Assembly (NCBI RefSeq): GCF_025118155.1
Contig: NW_026251410.1
Location: forward strand, 342,945-406,944
DNA from: Cokeromyces recurvatus
Lineage: Eukaryota > Mucoromycota > Mucoromycetes > Mucorales > Mucoraceae
DNA: 64,000 bases
Direction: 5' to 3'
Part shown: positions 1 through 15,614 of the stretch, piece after piece
Numbering within the stretch: the first letter of the stretch is position 1
Layout of the letters: every line of letters starts with the position of its first letter
Made by a program: the position numbers and the translations under genes
Notes under the pieces: model-generated
The model's database searches: none
Seen by the model: only the letters and a program-made list of their open reading frames with translations
Told to the model about the DNA's origin: nothing

Positions 1-1264
1 AAATGTATTGCTAAGACTTTTTACATTGTATATATAGAGTTTGCTGCTATTCAATAATTTAGTTCGTTTTATTTCAATAGCGGACCGAAAAAAAACTTTT
101 TTTTTAAAAAAAAAGAGGTAATCACATCCTTTTTTCCTTTTTTTTCATTTTTAATACATTCGTTAAACTACTAATTTTTTATTGTAATAGATGTTCATTT
201 TAATATTGTTAGCTATTACTCTTTTTATATATGTATTTAAATTATAGGTCTTTGTTGATTATTTCAAATTGTAAGTATTTACATTATTTTGAAAATATAT
301 GTATCTTTTTTTTTTAATTTTCTCTTTTCTTAAATCAAAAACAACTAAAATGAAACAATTAAATAGGTATGTGTTGGTCTTTATTATGCAGCAGCAATAT
401 TTGATTCAGATCTACAACAAAGACTTGTATTATTTATCTATTGAAAAAAGGTATATAAAATAACACCTTTATCTTTAACTATTTCAATATGTGTATTAAC
501 AATTCTTTATATAACAGGGAGGTCAAGTACAAGTGTACGTCATTCTAATGTAACATTGAAAGGTATAGTGTGGGAAAAAAATAATAATACCCGAGATTTA
601 ACTAATATTCTTTTCTCTGCAGCACAAACATAGATCTAGCCTTTTGTATTTTTTTTTTTTTTGGTAAATATGATATTTCTATACTTTATCATATGTTAGC
701 TTTTATTAATTATTTATTCTATTAATAGTGTATGCTTCTTTTGTAAATGGAATACTTTTCTGTTGATCACTTCAATTGCTACTACTTTTTGTTTCTGTTC
801 TGTATGATAATCCTTGCAATCTCTGTGTTCTTTTTCTTTTTTTTCCCCAAAGCCGAAAGGATTCTTTAATCAATGGCCATGTTATCAATAGAATATGTAT
901 TCAAGGTAAGTGTAATATTTTACATGTAATGCTTATAGCATACTCTTTTATTATATTATTATATTATTATTATATTATATTATATTATTATTATTATTAT
1001 TATTTTATATGTACCAATTTTTTATGTAATAAATAAATAAATAAAAAAAGTAAATAAAAAGCCACATTTTTTGTAAACAATGTATTTAATAATGTCCAAT
1101 AAAGAAAGGCAATAAAGAAGCCTATTTAATATAAACAAAGCCTAAAAGGGAATAAAATACCATCTATATAACCCAATAATGTATAACCATGTTTTGATGA
1201 GTCATGAAGCATAAAGCCAATGATAAACAACATGGTATGTAAAATATTAGCAAATGAAAAGCAA

Positions 1265-1560
1265 TTATAAAGTACAGGATTTAATCAAAACTTGTAAAAA
1301 ACAGTACATGAAATATATAAACCCTGTGTGTATCTTGTAGAAAAAAGTACAAGAAATGTTCAAAACTTGTATATATCCTGTAGAAAAAGTGCAAGATTTG
1401 TTTATATCTTGATTATATCTTGTATGATTTTGAGGCAGGATTTATACATATCTTGTACATATATCTTGCACATACAAGAAATGTCTAATTCTTGTAGTAC
1501 ATGATATAGTGCAAGATATAATCAAATCCTGTGTTATATCTTGTAAAAAATATACTCAGA
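1265..1560. repeat. Cluster of CTTGTA/TACAAG motifs
   Basis: Within about 300 bp the hexamer CTTGTA or its complement TACAAG occurs roughly nine times, with further CAAGAT/ATCTTG copies, in both orientations. Two close copies pair as small hairpins (for example near 1330-1350). It reads like a degenerate palindromic repeat or the worn remains of an inverted-repeat element. No function can be assigned. Confidence 0.5.
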
Positions 1561-1774
1561 TGATTGCAGTGCACCCGACTCATACCACCACGGCCATTTA
1601 TACCTACAACTAATATTAATAATCACTACACAATACCAGTATTACCTACTACCACTACCACTACCACTACTACTTTGACTTGATTTTTATTTTATTTTAT
1701 TTTATTTTATTTTATTTTTTTTTTGTAATTTTTATCATTGGATTATGGAACAGTCTATAATATATATGTATGAA

Positions 1775-1819
<45 letters not shown>

Positions 1820-1934
1820 ATTTTTATTACTAACATTTACTATTATTATTATTATAAATAAGCTATATTGGAACATCAAATGATAGACTTTATTATATCG
1901 CTTGTGTTATAATATATATGAACCTTTTTATGAT

Positions 1935-2110
1935 ATTTGTTATAGAACAAGCTCTGGATATAAGCATAAATAATATTATAAAAGATGAATTACATAATAC
2001 AGGACAAACTATAAGCCTGAACATATAATAAAAGATATCATACCTTACTGTATATAACATCTTATAAACAATATAATATAAACCCTATTGACATTCAATC
2101 ATCTAAATGC
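1935..2110 (+). pseudogene. 3' fragment of dispersed gene family (copy of 57.7 kb)
   Basis: This stretch matches 57725-57900 over about 170 bp with scattered substitutions and small indels. In the 57.7-kb copy the start of the match reads as the last exon of a decayed gene (VIEQTLDISISNIIK then stop); here the equivalent reads VIEQALDISINNIIK. Nothing upstream looks like the rest of the gene, so it is a fragment. Confidence 0.5.
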
Positions 2111-2599
2111 ATCAACTAATAAAGACAACGTATCATTTCTAAATATTTATTTTTATAACCTTGACAAAGGATTCAGGTCGTCTTTGATCCAATAAAATAA
2201 AAATACAAAAAATATCAGGAACATACACTCAGATCAAACAATAATTTTTTTTTCACCCATAGATCTGTCTCTTGAATCAACACAATGTATATCTGAATAC
2301 TTATCCTTTTTTTTTATAGTTATTTCTATCTCTTTGATTCAGGATTCATTAGCATAAATACAAGTAGTTGTTTAAACACGAAATAATCTTTATATCATTC
2401 TTTTTACATTGAATAAACAAGTCTCAAATCATACTTCCTTTTGTTCTCTTTGTCTTTCTTTTCTTCTTTAAGCCAAACCATCACATTTACCATGCACATT
2501 ACTTGAACTCACATTACTGTTATAACTTTTATCAATTATCCTCATATATGTGATAAGCGACTTTAATGACTTCACTCAATAAAGTAAAAGATTATCCAT

Positions 2600-2789
2600 A
2601 TCAATTATGGATTTTAGCTTCGTTTGATTGCTGACTAGCAATTAAGAACTTATCAAAAGCTTCAGCATCCGACATGTTAGAGATACCCAATTTTAATTTT
2701 TAGAGACTTATGTGTACATTAATCAGAAATGAATGATATTTGCTCTAACGTTAGAATTCGTTCTGAAAACATCAAAAATAAAAATTGCA

Positions 2790-2820
<31 letters not shown>

Positions 2821-3190
2821 GAAATACGCCCATAACTCTCATTTTAACGATATATAGCCTCAATCCATAGGTTCTTTGTCTTGTAGAATTCACTAAGGAA
2901 GTACCAAATTTGCCTGTTTGGTCATTGTCATAACTTCTAAAGTTTTTATAGCTCTCTACATATCTTACCCAACTACCAATGTTAAAAGGATTCATAGATC
3001 GTTTATCACTTTTATCAGCTTTGGTCACTAATTCAATATCCTTAATATTCTTCCTTATTATTAAAGTAGTTATTTTTAATGTTGAATAGCTTATTTGATG
3101 TATCAGCTATAACAAGTCTGTCTTCAGTTTCATACCGTTTTTTTTTTTGTTCCTCCATCATTAAAAATTTACTATTTATATTATATTATA
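2600..3190 (-). pseudogene. Decayed fragment of an unnamed fungal gene
   Basis: Reading leftward, about 3100-2820 gives a protein-like stretch (SMNPFNIGSWVRYVESYKNF, then QRTYGLRLYIVKMRVMGVFQ), followed by a T-rich tract and a second piece ending in MSDAEAFDKFLIASQQSNEA and a stop near 2600. Upstream, about 3190-3110, another protein-like piece (ETEDRLVIADTSNK) lies in a different frame, so at least one frameshift separates them. The layout resembles the unnamed family members elsewhere in the window, but the family link is inference. No intact start was found. Confidence 0.4.
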
Positions 3191-4413
3191 TTATGTTATT
3201 ATTATTATTATTATTTTCGTCTATCACTGATGAGTCGATTGTCTCTGAACTAATATTTTTTTTTCTTTATCCCAAAACTGTGTTCTATAAAAAGTTGTCT
3301 GCTTATTTTTGCCATACAAGTTTTTTTTTTTTTTTATGATAACTTATTCTTTCACGTTTTTTCATGTACGTCATTGTTTTTTAATTCGTTACATTTAACA
3401 ACGTCTTCTTGGTTTGTCAATTCTTTACGTATTCTTTCTTCTATTTCAAGTCTTTGAGTATAATCACACCAGTAGTTTATACTATTTCCTTACTGTTACA
3501 TATTATAATTTACAAGTATTCTGTAACCGCAACAAGTATGACAGTGGTTCTAAATAAATAATGTGTAACTTTTTATAGCAATTGTACTACACAATACGTA
3601 TTAACTTTAGAGCCCATCCTCCTTTCTTTTTCATTTTTTTTTATTTTATATGAGAAAAAAAAATTATTGAAGAGGTAGTCCTTTATAGTGTAGAGGTGGA
3701 TTAGATTCTGTTCTTGTTTGCTTCTACTACAGCCGTGTTACTCCCAGGAATTCTCTCAATGCTGCGGGCTTTCCTCTCTTGCATGGTAGGAAATTACCCC
3801 GCGATTTAACAACATCTTTTTATCGACCTCCATTGAAGGCCTGGTGTTGAACATTGGATCCTGGAAGGTAGCATGTTATCAGCAAAGCTCAGAACTAACC
3901 CCGATTTTATTATTTAATCACTCCCATCTACAGCTAACAAAGTTCATCTCTCCATGATCGCCGCTTGGCCAACAGAAAGGCGCTACCCTTTCCGATCAAG
4001 TCATTTTATTTAACTCAATTTTTTTGTTTATAAACCCAAACTTTTAGGTGTAGTTGCCGAGTTGTGGTATTCAAAAAAAAATAAATAAAAAACATTTCCC
4101 TTTTATGCATGCATTTGCTATAATCTTATATCATCAAACAATATTTTTTAATAAGAATTCAACGACCGTCGAAATAAATAGGCATAGTTAGAGTCACTTA
4201 CTCTTCCTTTATTAAATATTTAACTTAAAGTACCTGGACAAATAGTATAAAGGAATGCGGCTTCAACTTATTTATGTATTATACTTTTTCATGTTACATG
4301 AACTTAAGGAAGTTGGTACTAAATAGGATTCTGTCGTAACTAATACTTTTCTAATTCCCCTTTGATTTTAGATATTCTTATATGAATACCTAACTGTTAA
4401 AATCATAGATAAA

Positions 4414-4693
4414 ACTGTGATATTATTTGTAAAATATCAAGTAAAAAATATTATAAAATAAAAATAATAAAAAGACAAAAGAAAGTTAAGGAGAGTGAAC
4501 AATGGTTCTAAAGTCAATCACCTTATTTATGAACTTAAATTGATAGGGTATTTATAAGAATTGTTGAAGAGGCCTGAAATAAGATGTGAATCAGAAAATT
4601 GTTATAGGTAATGAAGTGTTAGAAGTTTTAATATTATTTGATAAAGTGGATCAAGAGAGTTTTTCAGGGAAATCTAGATAGAATTCCTTGATC
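4414..4693 (+). repeat. Dispersed repeat, copy A (partner 45047-45300)
   Basis: About 250-280 bp match 45047-45300 in the same orientation, sharing for example AATAATAAAAAGACAAAAGA and TAAGATGTGAAT, with point changes and small indels (roughly 80-85% by eye). The 45-kb copy sits inside a larger element with inverted ends, so this is probably a solitary remnant of the same mobile family. Confidence 0.6.
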
Positions 4694-6755
4694 TACATGT
4701 TTAATCAAGGAACATGACATTATAAGTCAGTTCATGACAAGATTAAACACTATTCCAACTGATAGTTTAAACAGCAATGCAGTCGTGTTTGAATTCATCC
4801 GTTGTTTGTTGTATAGTGTTGTGTATATAATGATGTATTACATAATATCTTACAATATACAGATCAGAGTCATGAAGGACTCGAATGATATTTATAGCTA
4901 TTAGTAGTGCACTTTCTGCATACAATATTATTTGTGAGACATATATGAATTATAGACTGTACCTATTAGTTATACACACACATTATTATCTAATATACTA
5001 ATTTATAAATACAATCATATACTATCTATACACTATACACTATAATAACTTTCATTCAAGTAGTACATTGAGGAATGACTATAATACAAAGCATCTTCCA
5101 CAAGTATGAACAAACGAGATCTCGTTATTTGGTTTCAAGAAAAATAACCGAACCGGCTAGATCGAGCACGACTAATTTAATCAAGGCAAAGACTAGAGCT
5201 CAACCATAATATCTTTAATCATTTTATGGGAAATATTCTTCTTTCATTCTGTTCCTGTCGCAAAGTAACCCCATTCTTCACAAGATATAAAATAAGCATA
5301 CATTTTGCACTCCTTTTTTAGAGATGCAATTTTTTAATTTATCTCCTTATTCAATTTTTTAATTCTTATTTTTATTCAATTTATAATAAAAGTTTTTACA
5401 AAGTGTTCACAGACTTATTCTATCTTCTTTTTTTTTATCTCTAAACAACAGAAATAATAAATAAATAAATAAATAAATAAAAATAAATAAATAAATAATA
5501 AAAACAATGATATTAGTCTGGTTCCATTTATGCTTTAAGATTAGAAGTATTGCTGAGATATAAATGATAGGATTGAGGATTTTCGTAAATCCTAATTATT
5601 AGGACCAAGATGGGTTGCGTTGGTTTAAGGTTGTAACAAATTTCTATGCCATCAAAATCTTTGATTCGTTTTCTATATTTTTCAACATTTTCTTTGGTAT
5701 ATTTAACAAAGAAAAACATACAAATTGTCTGGACTCTTAATCTTTCCATTATTGATTGAAGTTACTAGAAACCTTTAGTAGCCGCTCTAGTGTAGCTCTT
5801 ACTTTAAAACAGTAAATATATATAAATAGCTGTAGCAAGCTACAAACATATTTGTATAGAACAAAACAAGTTACGCTTTTAAACGAATAGTCTATCTGCA
5901 ACACCCAAGGTAGCTAAAGAGCCCCTTAAGATACAAGGATTAATGAAAAAAAAAGGGAGGGAGGTAGCAAAGGAAAGAAAAGAAAAGGAAAAATAATAAT
6001 GCAAGAAATGTATTGTTTGTTGGGGGGAGGAGGAGGAAGGAAAAAAAAAGGAACCGACCAAAAAATGTTTTACCCTTGGATTTCTTGGAGTTGAAGATAA
6101 GCCTTTAATATGTTGAAGATGTATCAAGTTTATAACTGATCAGCAAACAAACTACTAGAGTAGATAATTATCACGTTATTGAAGAAGTCTAGGGTTGAAG
6201 TGTTAGAAGCAAGTTGAAAAATAAATGATCAAAGGAATATCTATTATCTGAGATATTTGAAGTCGTTAATAATGGACTGTAATAATTCTTTGTAAGAGGC
6301 TTGAATGGGTAATTAGGTCAAATATCGAGTAAACATTTGGTAGCCTTCTGAAGTAGTTAACATATAGTCTATGGTAGACATTCGTTACTATAGAATTGAA
6401 GATAAAGATACTGCAAGTAAGCAAATAGATTTAGCCTTAGTATTTCCATGTTTATCTAAACTTTCATTGTAATAACTGCTATTGAAAATAACATCTGAAT
6501 CTCTTATCATCTAACGAATGAATATCATTATGATTTAATTAACTATTTCTGCATATGAATGTGTATTGTTTTTCACCAATTACTGGCCAAAATTTATTTG
6601 GTAACTGGCTATCACCAACTTGAAATATAAAATATGATATATACATGAATTGGCCAAGGTCATCTTATTAAATAAGCTTTCTATCATTAAGGTTAATAAA
6701 AATGCTGCATTTAAATAAATCCTTAATAATCTGAAATGAATGCATTATTACAAGG

Positions 6756-6816
<61 letters not shown>

Positions 6817-7150
6817 ATTAAAGATTCCTCTTTCATGGATTGAGTTCTTTAAACTTATTCTCTCTATGTAGGTAATATTAAATAAGAGACTATATTCATC
6901 TTCTATTAAGGCTTTCAACAAATGTCTTTAAACTTATTATGTCTTTCATTACCGAATAATGCTTATGCTCATTCATAGTCAAGTCTACTAAACCATTATC
7001 ATTTAATTTACTGATAACGATCATTACTGAGACTTTTTCTTTTAACAGATTGCTTTTTTGCAAGATTTTACTTTTATTGAAACAAATGTCCGGGCGGTAA
7101 TTAAAAAAAGGAACACACCCTTAGAACTAGACTTCTAACTTTATTGGCCA

Positions 7151-7173
7151 AAACCGCATTTCAAAAGCGGTTT
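7151..7173. promoter_or_regulatory. Palindrome upstream of the kinesin gene
   Basis: AAACCGC and GCGGTTT form a perfect 7-bp inverted repeat around a 9-nt spacer, about 90 bp before the kinesin start codon. A GGGCGGTAA word sits about 60 bp further upstream. Such G+C-rich symmetry stands out in an AT-rich promoter and could be a transcription factor site; that role is inference. Confidence 0.35.
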
Positions 7174-7261
7174 AACCAAAAGAGGGCAGTAACTTAAAAA
7201 AAAAAAAAAATATTGATAATAATCATTTCTATTATTTTCATTCATTAAATCCTTTAATCTA

Positions 7262-10181
<2,920 letters not shown>

Positions 10182-10251
10182 GTAAATAAATAAATAAAAC
10201 CAAAAAATTTTTTTTTCTTTATTAATTATATTATATACTGGAGTAAATAAA

Positions 10252-11835
10252 TCAAAGCTTGCTTGTTAAAGTATGATCTTCTTGATTCTTTAAACATACT
10301 TCCATATCTGTTATATATTGTCTTAGAGACCTTTGCTCCATTTTACCAAATACGAATCCTACTACAAGACATACAGTTGCAATGATTGAAAAGAGAATTA
10401 AAAGTAAACTGTAGATAGCGTTCATGAATAACGTCTGATGATAGTATATGATAATAATTTGAGTTATAAATAAACCAAGTATAATAAAGACTGATAATAG
10501 AAAGAAGTTTAAAATGGTATTAGCTGTCCTTTTCGCTTTGATCAAATCCTTTTCTAATAGGATTAACATAGTTTGCAATGTTTCTGGTAATAGTTTTGTA
10601 AAACAAGGATTTGCTAAAAGGACGAGAGCAGCATCATCATCAGTAACGGCTACATCACCTTTTATTTTAAACAGGGAATGGACAGCAAAATGATCCGAGT
10701 AACTCATTTCTGTATGCGTTATATATCCTTCTAATGCTACTCTGGATTCTATGCAGCTTATTTTCGGTGTATGTCTATAGAAAATATAATCTAATCTGTC
10801 ACCCATTTCTTTAACATGAGCTTGTTGCTTTAAAAAGTGTTTAGTCCATGTATTTAAGGGTGAATCACAAGTTATACCAAATAGTTGAATACATTCAGAA
10901 TCTGTGAGTTCATTATTCTCAAGACGTTTTAAACTGTTTGCCATTTCATCTTTATGAATTTCTAACCAAGAATCCGTCATAAATCCATGATTCTTTAAAA
11001 TAGTATAACAATAACTACTAGGGACACTATTAAAATCACCCGTCTTTTTTTTTTTTTTTTTTTTTTGGCATACATTAATATAATAATAATAATAAGGACA
11101 GAATGTAGATCATATTACCAATATAACATGTTTACCCTGAGCGACAGAAGCACGTACACTATTTGCTATTTGCCAACATTGAGTAATCCTTTGAGCTTCA
11201 TATGCATTGTTATTTCCATATTCAGCTTGTAGCTAGTAGCAATTATATATAAGTGACTTTTTGTTTTGTTTTTGTTTAATATTATGTAAGCAACTTTACA
11301 TGAGTAGTATAAACGTCAATGAATCCAACATTAGGATGATTAATACAAATACATCCACAACCTTTTCCAACATAAAAATCTCCTTGAAATATTTGAAGTG
11401 GTCTCCCTGATAAAGTAAAATGTATATAAGACGATGATAAAATTTGAAAACGAGACAGCAACACTAAACCGCTTCCTAGTGTACCACTAATATGATGTAT
11501 AAAACGATTATAGTCATTGCCAATAATAAGTTACTTACCTATAAAAATATTTTGTAAAAGGTAATTTATGCTTCACTTTCTCTTTTATATAGTCAAAGTC
11601 TTCCCACATCCATACCTCTTGAAGCGCTACAATATCATATTGTTGTTGACACATATAATCGGCAATTGCAATTAACCGAAATCTGCGTTTCTTTGCTACA
11701 ATGTTGAGACCCCTTTTTTATTACAACAAATACATATAAACACATGATTGAATCTAATTCAAATAGGATATGTCTATTTTACCAACAATTTAAAGATAAA
11801 ACAGATAATGTCTCTTCCTCATTTTTATTATTCAT
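10252..11835 (-). CDS. ISC1: Inositol phosphosphingolipid phospholipase C / neutral sphingomyelinase
   Basis: Hydrolyses inositol phosphosphingolipids to ceramide at membranes (known role of yeast Isc1). Exons, in coding order: 11835-11783, 11712-11539, 11486-11300, 11232-11119, 11043-10252, giving 439 aa. The endonuclease/exonuclease/phosphatase fold motifs are present in order: LSLNCWGL, ALQEVW (metal-binding Glu), SGTLGSGL, GDFNSVPSS (Asp/Asn) and YSDHFAVHS (catalytic Asp-His). Two hydrophobic helices near residues 350-410 are the C-terminal membrane anchor typical of the family; a short Lys/Leu tail follows. The start is the ATG that places LSVLSLNCW directly after a short N-terminus; no upstream in-frame ATG was preferred. 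It converges with the kinesin, with about 70 bp between stops. The last intron contains a long T/A tract. Confidence 0.9.
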
Positions 11836-12071
11836 TTCTTAGAAACAAAAATAATAATAATAAAATACAGAAATTAGTATTATTATGATTACTGCATTTT
11901 TATGAATATACGGGCGGTAAATAGAAATGTATTTTACAAATTTCCTAAAACAGATTTGCACAATGAAATAAATTGGATTGCATAAATAGTTCTGCAGTAA
12001 CATGATTACATAAGTGCAACCACTAACAATATTAAATTTTGTGAACAATTGTCTTGTGATTTGAGGAAATA

Positions 12072-12111
<40 letters not shown>

Positions 12112-12670
12112 AGATGAAATTGGAAATAAGAGCAAAGTCCTCCGTATATATTTGCATAATAGAGAATTACATCAATCAAAGTCATGCCATGTTATGCACT
12201 GGATTAGAAGAAGCCCTTCCAAGTCATCTTTACCATTGAAAGACCTAACTGTAAAGTTTTGTGGATATAATATAATTTCTACAATAGACCTATACAGGCT
12301 ATAGTGGCTTATTATATATGGATATTTATATATACATATGTGTGTGTGTGTGTGTGTGTGTGTGCTGTTTTACACAGAACTTTACAATGATTCTTTTTAA
12401 TTTTAAAGGATTTATTACAAAAGCTTATTACCTACCTAAAAGCATAATTAGCTAATAATATCTCTTTTAATAATAGTAGTAAATCTGTTTAATACTATGC
12501 AATCACTCAAATAACTTCTTAACAGTTATATTCATTTTTTATTATTATTGTCTCCCCCCCCTAAAATACATATGTCAAGCTGTCTAAAATAAAGACTTTG
12601 TACATTAAAACATTGTATAGGAGACGTCATTAATAATAGAAATGAAAAAAAAAAGAATCCATACATTGCA
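11836..12670. other. Intergenic between ISC1 and the ankyrin gene
   Basis: Holds the ISC1 promoter side (including a GGGCGGTAA word near 11911 like that upstream of the kinesin), a long A tract (about 12073-12110), a GT dinucleotide microsatellite (about 12341-12363) and a C8 run near 12554. No coding signal seen. Confidence 0.5.
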
Positions 12671-13188
12671 TTATTTTACAGTTTCTCCATTTATTCCTAA
12701 TCTTTTAACTTTCTCTATCAATCCATTAATTGAATCTTGTAATAAGGTATTATCATCATTCATGCCTATTAAGGCTAATTTGTCAGTGATGGATAATATG
12801 ACATTATTTAATTCATCATTATCCGATTCTTTTCTTAAGAATAAAAAATCTGATAGCCCATGATATGAATCATAAGAAGGTAATCCGTATGTATTAATAT
12901 GCTTATTTGCTAAATGATTTACCAACACTTGAGTAATCTACTAATGTTGTTAGTTAAAAATTGCAGTATACAGATACTGATTCCCTTATTAAAGTATATT
13001 ACCGACTTCAAATCTTCATATTCATCTTTTGCACTCTGAGATGTATAATCAACTTCTTTTATAGAATTATGAATTAAATGTTGTGATTGTCGAAGATTAT
13101 CCATCTTTAATTTTGCTAATAATAAAGGTGTAAGACGAAAAGGATCTGAAGCTGGTATATTTGCCCCTATAAAGTTATCAATACAAGG

Positions 13189-13235
<47 letters not shown>

Positions 13236-13761
13236 TTAAAACATACCAACCTTCTTGTAATAACATTAATACACATTGATAATTTCCTGCAAGTACAGCT
13301 TTTAAATAAATATGAATAAATAGAAATAAGAAGAATAGTCATTTAAAAGGCTAATGTTTATAATTATACCCACCCATATGTATCGGTTGAAGTCCATCCA
13401 CATCTCCCATCCCATTATTAACGTCAGAACCTGCTTGTATTAATAGCTTTGCTATTTCTGTTGCAACTTCAGGGTCATCCTTTCGACTGCAAGCAATATG
13501 TAATGGTGTCCTTAGATGTTTATCTCGAATCAGATCTGGGTTTATTTCTGGTAATGCTTCTAATATTTCTTTAACTAGTAAAACAATTTAAGTATAATAA
13601 TTTAATATATATACTCAACATTTACCATCACCGGGAGGCTTTCGTGCACAAGCATCTAATAATACAGAATCAGAAGGTGCTAATTGAAGTAAATCACGCA
13701 ATCTATCGACTCTTTTATTCTTTTTTATTTGACAAGTGGTCTTTGTAATTCGATTCTGCAT
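12671..13761 (-). CDS. Ankyrin-repeat protein, ANKRD54-like
   Basis: Exons in coding order: 13761-13626, 13574-13374, 13298-13251, 13166-13003, 12937-12671; total 271 aa. Residues about 20-150 carry ankyrin repeats: RTPLHIACSRKDD...AKLLIQAGSDVN, then LQPIHMAVLAGNYQCVLMLLQEGANI, then RLTPLLLAKLK. The C-terminal third is predicted helical without repeats. Such proteins act as binding scaffolds; the partner cannot be read from sequence. The N-terminus has a basic patch (KKNKRVDRLR). Three ankyrin exons plus a helical C-terminal half resembles ANKRD54, but this is a family-level guess. The third intron contains a run of more than 40 T. The last acceptor was chosen as the TAG giving a phase-0 open frame into ITQVLVNHL; neighbouring AGs do not stay open. 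Confidence 0.8.
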
Positions 13762-13840
13762 TATAAGTTGTTTAAAAGAAAAGAGAGAAAATAGAATAAA
13801 TTTACTCCGGAATTTCTTTAATTATGTAATACCTAAAAAT

Positions 13841-13876
<36 letters not shown>

Positions 13877-14190
13877 ATTAAGTATACTTGATGTTAGCCG
13901 TATTACTATTTTTAAATATGAGTACAATTGTCAGTAATAGCGAAAATGTTGGCATCTTCTGCTGTGCAGATAAACGACAATGAAATAATATTTATGCAGT
14001 CAAAGTGATATTTAGATTTTTACCAGTTATAATAGTCTATAATAGACAATGTATTTTTTTTTTTTTATGTACAAGTCGATAAAGTTCTTTAGTTATTATA
14101 TCTTGAACTAAAATAAGGATGATTTGTAACATTGTTCATAAAATAAAGAAAAAGAAACTGCGCTGAGACTACTACTACTACTACTATTAT

Positions 14191-14222
<32 letters not shown>

Positions 14223-14562
14223 TTGTATATATAAATACATGGAATTAAAATGTATTCGAAAGAGTAATCACAGTCGATAACCATTATAGCAGTTCTTTTT
14301 TTTTTTCATTAAAGATCAATGAATGATAGTTCTTATTAAATTAAAAACTTATTATTCGCATATTCTATCTGATAAGTTACTTGGATTTTATATATGAAAG
14401 AATTAAAGTTGATTAGAGTATTTAAACGTACATGTCCATTGGCTCCATATATGCCTTCACAGGTTAACTTACTCTGTTTGTTATGATAGAAGAAATATAT
14501 ATATATATATATATTAATGTATAAGTTCATATCTCTTCTTCTTTTTTGGACTATGACTATAC
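13762..14562. other. Intergenic with CTA triplet repeat
   Basis: Holds a poly-A tract (13843-13870), a (CTA)n/(TAC)n triplet repeat at about 14166-14222, and an (AT)n run near 14497-14515. No gene seen. Open frames overlapping 14336-14701 are products of the adjacent transposon relic. Confidence 0.5.
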
Positions 14563-15572
14563 TGAAAAAGAAGATGTCGTATTGTAAATATAATTGTTTG
14601 TTAAATATGAAGGCCTGCAGAGCAGTCATCAAACCGTCTAGAAGAATAGCGCACAAACCCTTCAAAAGATGATTAGACAACTTGATTGCTAGCGTCTGCA
14701 ATTATTTGAGGAATAGTATCTTTTTTTTTTCACTACTCTTAACAACTAGGCCAAAGCTGTTCTATTGGGTTTTAGTTCTGGAGAGTAAGGTGGTAGGTAA
14801 GTGCATTTGTAGCCACGCTCTTTGATCATCTCGCCAATTATTTTACCTGTATGTATGGACGCATTATCCATGATTAAATGCTGTCCCTTTATTTTAGGGA
14901 GTTTGTCCATCTCAGCAAGAACTTCTTTAATAAAATTGTCATAGTGTTTGGTTACTGTGCCCTATGTTTATTGCTTCCTACTATCGGCTAGCTTTCTTTT
15001 CTATGAAGAAGGCATGGGTTTTCTTAAGCTAATTTTAATCAAGATTTTTAGCAGAAATGGTGCTCAAGATGGAAATTGAATTGACTCTAGCTGGCTGTAA
15101 GTACTTTGACTTTGGCAGCCTTCCCTTTTGAAAATCCAAGCCCTGAGTTCTTCTCAGGTTTTCATTAAATCCTAAACCCTAACTTTTCGATAAAAACACA
15201 GTTGTTCATAGAGTCAACACCTATCTCTTTCACCGTTTCTAACCATTGCTTTCTCGCTTGGATTCTTTCCGGAGTGTTTCTGTTGAAAAAAAAAAAAAAA
15301 AAAAAATACTATTCCTCAAATAATTGCAGACGCTAGCAATCAAGTTGTCTAATCATCTTTTGAAGGGTTTGTGCGCTATTCTTCTAGACGGTTTGATGAC
15401 TGCTCTGCAGGCCTTCATATTTAACAAACAATTATATTTACAATACGACATCTTCTTTTTTTTTTCAAAAAGCATGTCACTCTTTTCTTGTATTATGCGA
15501 CATCATTTTAAGGAAAAGGTATAGAAATATGCTTTGATGAATACAACATTATTTTTTAAAATGCGACCTAAT

Positions 15573-15614
<42 letters not shown>

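Larger units (their letters stand above)
1..2600. other. AT-rich region without a gene
   Basis: No open frame here reads like protein; the one ORF of any length (776-1036) is low-complexity Phe/Tyr/Ile sequence. It contains a cluster of CTTGTA/TACAAG motifs (about 1265-1560), short TTTTA and ATT simple repeats, a run of about 42 A (1776-1817), and a dispersed repeat at 1935-2110 that matches the 3' end of a decayed gene near 57.7 kb. Confidence 0.6.
3190..7261. other. Intergenic, repeat-bearing, no clear gene
   Basis: No convincing coding frame. A block at about 3660-4020 is noticeably richer in G+C than its surroundings. A dispersed repeat lies at 4414-4693. A minus-strand 73-codon ORF (5528-5749) has non-repetitive composition but no recognisable relative and no supported splice partner. 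A run of about 55 A lies at 6756-6811. The last 200 bp hold the kinesin promoter region. Confidence 0.5.

Noticed and set aside
776..1036. 86-codon plus-strand ORF
   Set aside because: Low-complexity Leu/Tyr/Ile/Phe from T-rich and ATT repeats; no domain, no splice context.
3663..3740. Possible tRNA gene (A-box-like TAGTGTAGAGGTGG)
   Set aside because: No B box, no acceptor stem and no anticodon arm could be drawn.
5528..5749. 73-codon minus-strand ORF with varied composition
   Set aside because: Looks slightly protein-like but lacks a recognisable family, upstream exon or second piece; left as part of the intergenic note.
14336..14701. 121-codon and mirrored 66-codon ORFs beginning MQTLAIKLSNHLL
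   Set aside because: Both are an off-frame reading of the duplicated transposase 3' end; the real frame reads FEGFVRYSSRRFDDC.
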